Part shown: positions 16,840 to 21,444 of the stretch, one piece after another | How the letters are laid out: the number at the start of each line of letters is the position of its first letter | How positions within the stretch are numbered: position 1 is the stretch's first letter | Assembly: GCA_031551765.1 (NCBI GenBank) | Contig: JAVBNC010000112.1 | Span: 1-21,444 of the forward strand | Source: JAVBNC01 sp031551765 | Lineage (GTDB): Bacteria; Desulfobacterota; Desulfovibrionia; Desulfovibrionales; Desulfovibrionaceae | DNA length: 21,444 bases | Direction of reading: 5' to 3' | Made by a program: the position numbers and the translations under genes | Notes under the pieces: model-generated | The model's database searches: none | What the model was told of the DNA's origin: nothing | What the model saw: only the letters and a program-made list of their open reading frames with translations

Positions 16840-17223
16840 TCAGTTTACGCCCGCGATAACGGAAATCTCCACCTCCACACCCGTGTCCAGATCTTTGACG
16901 CCTATGGTGGCGCGCACAGGGGGCTCGGAGAGGAAAAACTCTTTGTAGGCCTCGTTCATTTCCGTTTTTTTGCTCATGTCCGTGATGTACACCGTTGCCG
17001 AGAGCACGTTGTCCAGGCTGGAACCGGCCGCTTCCAAGAGGAGCTTGATGTTTTCCAGGGTGCGCCGGGTCTGCGCGGCCATGCCCTGGGCCAGGGCCCT
17101 GTCGGCCGGGTTTCTGCCGGTCTGTCCGGCAAGGAACAGAAGGTCGCCGTACCGCACGACATGGGAAAAAGGCCCTCCGGGCTTGGGCGCGTTGGGAACG
17201 GGGATGCATTGCTTTTTCGGCAT
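16840..17223 (-). CDS. RidA/YjgF/YER057c-family enamine/imine deaminase
   Basis: This 127-residue protein has the usual RidA length and fold markers: SHVVRYGDLLFLAGQTGRNP (20-39), QTRRTLENIKLLLEAAGSSLDNV and the C-terminal block PPVRATIGVKDLDTGVEVEI. Arg104, which holds the substrate carboxylate, and Glu119 are present. RidA proteins hydrolyse reactive 2-aminoacrylate-type intermediates from PLP enzymes and so protect them; subfamilies differ in substrate. ATG 17223 is preceded by AGGAG. The open frame continues upstream to 17526, but only through the regulatory region. It is cytoplasmic and monocistronic. Confidence 0.9.
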   Translation of the reverse strand: MPKKQCIPVPNAPKPGGPFSHVVRYGDLLFLAGQTGRNPADRALAQGMAAQTRRTLENIKLLLEAAGSSLDNVLSATVYITDMSKKTEMNEAYKEFFLSEPPVRATIGVKDLDTGVEVEISVIAGVN

Positions 17224-17280
17224 AACTGCTCCTGCGGCTTGCGGGGACGCGTGGTCACCCTGTTGCGATTGTGGAACGCG

Positions 17281-17309
17281 CGGCAACAAGGTCCGTTGCC
17301 GTAATTTTT
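17281..17309 (+). terminator. Terminator-like hairpin with T-run, antisense to the ridA leader
   Basis: CGGCAAC (17281-17287) pairs with GTTGCCG (17295-17301) and is followed by TAATTTTTTTG on the plus strand, the shape of an intrinsic terminator. No plus-strand gene ends here. It could end a small RNA, or be an operator for ridA read the other way. Confidence 0.35.
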
Positions 17310-17393
17310 TTGTAGCTGCAAGGCGCGTGGGATGCCACAAGAATTCCGCGTCTTCGCAGCTCGCGGGCGCAGGCGCGGCAACTGCCGCATGCG

Positions 17394-17425
17394 AAAAAAA
17401 CGATCCCGGCTTGCCGAGTTTTTTT
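17394..17425. other. A7/T7-flanked hairpin
   Basis: AAAAAAAC (17394-17401) and GTTTTTTT (17418-17425) are complementary and enclose CGGC-TT-GCCG. It could be a bidirectional terminator or a bent AT element near the promoter of the outer-membrane gene. Apart from this, the hairpin at 17281 and the weak promoter at 17411, I see nothing in the 342-bp gap 17224-17565. Confidence 0.35.
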
Positions 17426-17439
17426 CCGCGTGTTACTTT
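17411..17439 (+). promoter_or_regulatory. Weak candidate promoter of the outer-membrane gene
   Basis: TTGCCG (17411-17416) and TACTTT (17434-17439) are 17 nt apart, matching at 4/6 and 3/6. Transcription would begin about 120 nt before ATG 17566. Confidence 0.25.
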
Positions 17440-17565
17440 TTTCCCAAAGACCTTGCCGTTGCCACGCGGCCTTTCCTGCCGGGCGCCGTTGAACGCGGCG
17501 CAAGGGCAATTTCTCCAAAGCCCCATCCGGCCGGATCAACTTTGAAACGGACACGGGGGAACACC

Positions 17566-18426
17566 ATGAAGCACAGCCGGATAGGCTTCGCCGTCCTGCT
17601 CTGCCTGGCGCTGTGGGCGCCGGGAACGGGCCTTGCCGCTGGACAAACGGAAAGGGCTGAACAGGCGGAAAAGCCGGAAAAGGTCAACACCGGCCAGGAC
17701 ATCACCAGGCCGCTGGCGCGTTTCGACCTGCGCTACGAATACCGGAACTCCCCGAACCTCAGCCAGAGCAAGGACGACACGCACACCGTCACCATGCGCG
17801 TGGACAGGCCCTTTGTGCTGGGCCCGAAATGGAAGCTGGCCACGCGTTTTGACCTGCCGTTCGTGTTCACGGACAGGTTGGGCAAGGACAACACGCAGGG
17901 CGGCACCCACTTTGGGACGGGCGACGTGCTGGCCCAGGCCACGCTGATCCATCTGGTTTCCGAACGTTTCGCCTGGGGCGCCGGGGCGCAGTTGGTTTTT
18001 CCCACGGCCAGCGAGGACAGCATGGGGTCGGGCAGATACCGTGTCGCGCCCACCGTGGCGGCACGTCTGAGTACCGGCGACCTGCTCCCCGGCAGCTTCG
18101 GCGCCCTGGTGGCACGCTGGGACAGAAGTTACGCGGAAAACCGCGAGGATTCCTCCCCGACGAACGAGTTGCAGTTCGCGCCGGTGTACCATGCGCTGCT
18201 GCCCGGCTACTGGTTTGTCAGCGCCTTTCCCAGCACGGACATCCGCTACAACCTGGGGGACAAGCGCAAGGGGGATTCCGGCCGCTGGTTCGTGCCCGCC
18301 AACTTCATGGTGGGCAAACTGCTGACCAAGGAAATAGTCAGCAGCGTCGAAGTGGGAGTTCCCATCGTGAACGATTACCACGTCTATGATTTCAAGATCG
18401 AATTCCGGGTGGGTTTCTTTTTCTGA
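17566..18426 (+). CDS. Outer-membrane beta-barrel protein (transporter-like)
   Basis: This 286-residue protein starts with a clear Sec signal peptide (hydrophobic core about 7-20, cleavage probably after LAAG near 26). The mature part is made of alternating, aromatic-rich strands and ends in EFRVGFFF, a terminal phenylalanine typical of outer-membrane barrels recognised by the BAM complex. Strand patterns such as LRYEYRNSP, LATRFDLPFVF and GAGAQLVFPTA recall the 'MetA pathway of phenol degradation'/transporter family (PF13557-like); that assignment is tentative and substrate is unknown. ATG 17566 follows a GGGGGA site and fits the signal peptide exactly. The helicase gene follows after 52 nt. 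Confidence 0.78.
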   Translation: MKHSRIGFAVLLCLALWAPGTGLAAGQTERAEQAEKPEKVNTGQDITRPLARFDLRYEYRNSPNLSQSKDDTHTVTMRVDRPFVLGPKWKLATRFDLPFVFTDRLGKDNTQGGTHFGTGDVLAQATLIHLVSERFAWGAGAQLVFPTASEDSMGSGRYRVAPTVAARLSTGDLLPGSFGALVARWDRSYAENREDSSPTNELQFAPVYHALLPGYWFVSAFPSTDIRYNLGDKRKGDSGRWFVPANFMVGKLLTKEIVSSVEVGVPIVNDYHVYDFKIEFRVGFFF

Positions 18427-18478
18427 GCAAGCTCCAGGCCGCCTTGGAATTCGCCGCAAAGCCTGCTACATCTGCGCC

Positions 18479-21037
18479 ATGCCCACTGTGCCCCCCCTTC
18501 CCTCCCTTCCCATTGACGCGGTGCTGCCGCAAATACGCGCCGCGCTCGCCGCATCCACCCGCCTGGTTGTGGAGGCCCCGCCCGGAGCGGGCAAGACCAC
18601 CCGCGTGCCCCCGGCTCTGCTGGACGAGGCCTGGCTGGAAAAACGCAGGATCGTGATGCTGGAACCGCGCCGCCTGGCCGCGAAATCCGCCGCCCGGCAC
18701 ATGGCGGCCCTGCTGGGCGAGGAAGCGGGCCGCCGCATAGGCTACCGCACGGCCCTGGAAGGCCGGGAAAGCGCCGCCACCCGCATTCTGGTGGTGACCG
18801 AGGGCATACTCACCCGCATGATCCAGTCCGATCCCGCCCTGGAAGGGGTGGGCTGCGTGATTTTTGACGAGGCCCACGAGCGCTCGCTGCACGCGGACCT
18901 GGGCCTGGCGCTCTGCCTGGAAAGCCAGGAAGCCCTGCGGCCGGATTTGCGGCTCATCGTCATGTCCGCCACCCTGGACGGCGGGCGCATGGCGGCATTT
19001 CTCGGCGGCTGCCCGCGCGTGGAAGCCAGGGGCAGAAGCTTTCCCGTGGCCGTGCGCTACCGGCCCCCTTCCCGCCCCGGAACGCCCTGCGAGGAACTGG
19101 CCGCCCAGGCCGTGCAGGAAGCGCTGCGCGAGGAAAGCGGGAGCATCCTGGTCTTTCTGCCCGGCGCGGGCGAGATACGGCGCACGGCGGAGCGCCTGCT
19201 TCCGGCCCTGCCGCCCGGCACGGCCCTGCGCCCCCTGTACGGCGACCTCTCCCCGGAAGAGCAGGACGCGGCCGTGGCCCCGGCACGGCACGGCGGGCGC
19301 AAGGTGGTGCTGGCCACCAACATCGCGGAATCCAGCCTGACCATTGAAGGCGTGCGCGTGGTGGTGGATTCCGGCCTGGCCCGCACTCTGCGCTTTGAAC
19401 CGGCCTGGGGCATGAGCCGCCTGGTGACGGAACGCATATCCAGGGCTTCCGCGGACCAGCGCTGCGGCCGCGCGGGCAGACTGGAACAGGGCCTGTGCCT
19501 GCGCCTGTGGCCGGAACGGGAACAGGCCGCCCTGCGGCCCGAGGCCACGCCGGAAATTCTGGAGGCGGACCTGGCCTCGCTGTGCCTGGAAGTGGCGGTG
19601 TGGGGGTTGCGGGTGGACGAGGTTCCCGCGTCGCTGCGCTGGCTGGACGCGCCGCCCGGGATAGCCTGGGAGCAGGCGCGGCAGCTGCTGCGCGCCCTGG
19701 GCGCGCTGGACCGCGAGGACCGGGCCACCAAACGCGGCCGGATGATGGCCAATCTGCCCCTGCACCCCCGCCTGGCGCACATGGTGCTGGAAGGCAAGGA
19801 ACAGGGCCGGGGACCGCAGGCCTGTGCCCTGGCCGCCCTGTTCGCGGAACGGGACCCCCTGCGCGGCGGCGCGGGCGCGGATCTTTCCTCCCGGCTTGCT
19901 TTCATTCTGGACAGGCCGGGCAGCGGTGCGGAACGCGGCGGGAATGTGGGCCGTATCCGGGAGCAGATGCGCCGTATCGCCCTGCGGGCCGGGATAGACC
20001 TGAAGGCGGGCGCGTCATCCGGCACGCTGGACCCTGGTCCGCTGCTGGCCCTGGCCTGGCCGGAGCGCGTGGCCCTGCGACGGGGTCCGGGCGGATACCT
20101 GATGCGCAACGGGCGCGGTGCCGTATTGCACCCGGACGACCCCCTGGGCGCCCACGCCTGCCTGGCCATAGCGGAAGCCCAGGGCGGGGAACGCCTGGCC
20201 GACGCCAGAATACGCCTGGCCGCGCCGCTTTCGCGGCAGGACCTGGAAAACCTGTTCGCGGAAGAGATAATCCTTGAGGAACGCATCGCCTGGGACGAAG
20301 CGCGTCAGGCCGTAAGCGCGCGCAGGCTGCGCCGCCTGGACGCCCTGGTGCTGGAGGAGACCCCGCTGCCGGACCCGGACCCGGAACAGGTGCGCGCCGT
20401 GCTGCTCGAAGCCCTGTCCGGCCTGGGGGCGCAAGTCCTGCCCTGGACGGAGGAGCAGCAGCGTCTGCGCGGCCGTATAGCCTTTGCGCGCGGCCTGGAA
20501 GAGCGGGGCCTCACCCCGGCCCTTGGCTGGCCGGATTGCTCCGATGCCGCCCTTTCCGCCACTCTGCCGGACTGGTTGGGGCCTTTTCTAGGCGACGCGG
20601 ACCGCTTGGGCCGCGTCACCCCAGCCATGCTGGGCGCGGCGCTGGCCGCTCTGCTGCCCTGGCCCCTGCCCGCCAAACTGGACGAACTGGCCCCGGAAGC
20701 CCTGGACGTGCCGTCCGGCAGGCGTATTCCCCTGGAGTACGGCGCGGCGGGGCAGGTTGCGCAAGCCCCGGTGCTGGCGGTGAAACTCCAGGAACTGTTC
20801 GGGCTGACCGCAACCCCCTCCGTGGCCGGGGGGCGGGTGCCGGTCACGCTGCACCTCTTGTCCCCTGCCGGGCGTCCCGTGCAGGTCACCAGCGACCTGG
20901 CCGGGTTCTGGCAAAACGGCTACCCGGCCGTGCGCGCGGAACTGCGCGGCCGCTACCCTAAGCACCCCTGGCCGGAAGACCCCCTGACGGCCCCGCCCAC
21001 CCGGCGGACCAAAAGGGAACTGCACAGGGCGGGGTGA
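18479..21037 (+). CDS. hrpB: ATP-dependent DEAH helicase HrpB
   Basis: This 852-residue DExH helicase has all motifs: Walker A PPGAGKTT (34-41), DEAH at 130-133, SAT at 163-165, motif V region VVLATNIAESSLTIEGV (277-293) and motif VI QRCGRAGR (327-334). The long C-terminal half ends in the HrpB-specific block LLSPAGRPVQVTSDLAGFW, with WQNGYPAVRAELRGRYPKHP after it, which separates it from HrpA. Physiological RNA or RNP targets of HrpB are not well defined. ATG 18479 begins at the conserved start; the reading frame opens earlier at 18386 but inside the upstream gene. No real Shine-Dalgarno sequence precedes ATG 18479 (ACATCTGCGCC), so translation may be weak or depend on the upstream gene 52 nt away. 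Confidence 0.95.
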   Translation: MPTVPPLPSLPIDAVLPQIRAALAASTRLVVEAPPGAGKTTRVPPALLDEAWLEKRRIVMLEPRRLAAKSAARHMAALLGEEAGRRIGYRTALEGRESAATRILVVTEGILTRMIQSDPALEGVGCVIFDEAHERSLHADLGLALCLESQEALRPDLRLIVMSATLDGGRMAAFLGGCPRVEARGRSFPVAVRYRPPSRPGTPCEELAAQAVQEALREESGSILVFLPGAGEIRRTAERLLPALPPGTALRPLYGDLSPEEQDAAVAPARHGGRKVVLATNIAESSLTIEGVRVVVDSGLARTLRFEPAWGMSRLVTERISRASADQRCGRAGRLEQGLCLRLWPEREQAALRPEATPEILEADLASLCLEVAVWGLRVDEVPASLRWLDAPPGIAWEQARQLLRALGALDREDRATKRGRMMANLPLHPRLAHMVLEGKEQGRGPQACALAALFAERDPLRGGAGADLSSRLAFILDRPGSGAERGGNVGRIREQMRRIALRAGIDLKAGASSGTLDPGPLLALAWPERVALRRGPGGYLMRNGRGAVLHPDDPLGAHACLAIAEAQGGERLADARIRLAAPLSRQDLENLFAEEIILEERIAWDEARQAVSARRLRRLDALVLEETPLPDPDPEQVRAVLLEALSGLGAQVLPWTEEQQRLRGRIAFARGLEERGLTPALGWPDCSDAALSATLPDWLGPFLGDADRLGRVTPAMLGAALAALLPWPLPAKLDELAPEALDVPSGRRIPLEYGAAGQVAQAPVLAVKLQELFGLTATPSVAGGRVPVTLHLLSPAGRPVQVTSDLAGFWQNGYPAVRAELRGRYPKHPWPEDPLTAPPTRRTKRELHRAG

Positions 21038-21101
21038 GGGAAATCCGGCCACGCCAAGATACTTGAACATGGGCAAACTCCAACAGTTTTCAGAGGCCGC
21101 C

Positions 21102-21335
21102 ATGAACAGCAAGTTTTGCTACGCCACCCCCGTGGGACGCATCGGCATTGCGGAAAACGGCCGGGCCATAACCCATCTGGAAACCAGCCGGGAAAAATTG
21201 CCAAAGGACGCCGTGGAGCGGGAAACCCCGTTGCTTTCCAAAGCGGCCGCGCAGATCAGGGAATATTTTGACGGCAGGCGCAAAACGTTCGACCTGCCCC
21301 TGGAAGCCATGTCGAAAGAAAAGCGAAAGAGATAG
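21102..21335 (+). pseudogene. Truncated methylated-DNA-protein cysteine methyltransferase (Ogt type)
   Basis: The first about 68 codons read as the N-terminal domain of an Ogt/MGMT repair protein (YATPVGRIGIAENG, REYFDGRRKTFDLPLE). An intact protein would continue with a GTPFQ-like block and the catalytic PCHR region. Here similarity ends at LPLEA (about 21305) and the frame closes after nine unrelated residues (MSKEKRKR preceded by A). The catalytic cysteine domain is absent, so the product cannot repair DNA. ATG 21102 (AGAGG about 6 nt upstream) fits the family start; TTG 21063 is not needed. It lies 64 nt after hrpB. The break coincides with the onset of a different, less GC-rich sequence. 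Confidence 0.75.
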
Positions 21336-21444
21336 AAGCTCGGCGCTCAGTGCCCTTTGGGGACTTCTTTGAAGGCCAATATATGCCCGTGCAGGAGTCA
21401 CGCAAAAAGCAAAGCTCCATTATTGCGGAAAAATCTCTCTACAC
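21308..21444 (+). pseudogene. Fragment resembling a tyrosine-type integrase (core-binding domain), cut by the window edge
   Basis: In the frame of codon 21308-21310 the sequence stays open to the window end and reads ERKAKEIEARR, then VPFGDFFEGQYMP, then RKKQSSIIAEKSLY. A TFxDFFxxxYxP block followed by a KKxxS...EKSLY helix is how the SAM-like core-binding domain of many phage/island tyrosine recombinases starts. An in-frame stop at 21269-21271 precedes it and there is no ATG, GTG or TTG between that stop and GTG 21350. The N-terminal arm seems missing, so the integrase is truncated at its 5' end. The catalytic domain, if present, lies beyond the window. Assignment rests on pattern alone over about 46 residues. 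Confidence 0.5.

Noticed and set aside
18392..19780. 462-codon minus-strand open frame opposite hrpB
   Set aside because: It is antisense to helicase motifs, with Ala/Gly/Gln-rich translation and no recognisable family.

Overview
The window looks like a chromosomal segment of a GC-rich, anaerobic deltaproteobacterium of the Desulfovibrio type (Desulfovibrionaceae). This is inferred from the long type III glutamine synthetase, the anaerobic DcuC carrier, the GlpA-like/FAD/DUF1667 dehydrogenase operon, the sigma-54 two-component pair, high GC, and short palindromic intergenic repeats. No rRNA, tRNA or CRISPR array was seen, so species cannot be assigned.

Layout. 1-120: palindromic repeat. 121-3080 (+): membrane sensor kinase and sigma-54 response regulator. 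3077-3420: two repeat elements and a terminator. 3419-3907 (-): small DinB-fold protein, divergent from 4153-6354 (+), type III glutamine synthetase. 6352-6676: composite repeat and a strong terminator. 6692-9281 (-): dcuC-type carrier followed by isoaspartyl dipeptidase. 9282-9901: divergent regulatory region. 9902-13088 (+): three tightly coupled genes (GlpA-like flavoprotein with a BFD-type Fe-S tail, second FAD/NAD flavoprotein, DUF1667 cysteine protein), closed by a 22-bp terminator stem. 13171-15927 (-): DUF969, DUF979, pyroglutamyl peptidase, then a YunG-like protein. 16082-16699 (-): unknown four-helix membrane protein. 16840-17223 (-): RidA. 17566-21037 (+): outer-membrane barrel protein and HrpB helicase. 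21102-end (+): the 5' part of an alkyl-DNA methyltransferase gene broken near 21305 and joined to an out-of-frame piece that reads like a tyrosine integrase.

How the genes fit together. Much of the centre concerns salvage of nitrogen and carbon from damaged or cyclised amino acids and peptides: isoaspartyl dipeptides (IadA with a C4-dicarboxylate carrier), pyroglutamyl peptides (Pcp with the DUF969/DUF979 membrane pair), reactive enamine/imine clean-up (RidA), and ammonia assimilation (GlnN). The three-gene flavoprotein operon probably oxidises glycerol 3-phosphate or a similar 2-hydroxy acid.

The most unusual points are the chimeric junction at the right edge; a repeat whose first bases TAG form the stop codons of both the response regulator and glutamine synthetase; palindromic repeats whose stems differ between copies but stay self-complementary; a perfect 16-bp palindrome upstream of the DUF969 operon; and the DUF1667 operon, which has extra cysteine clusters and no visible membrane anchor.
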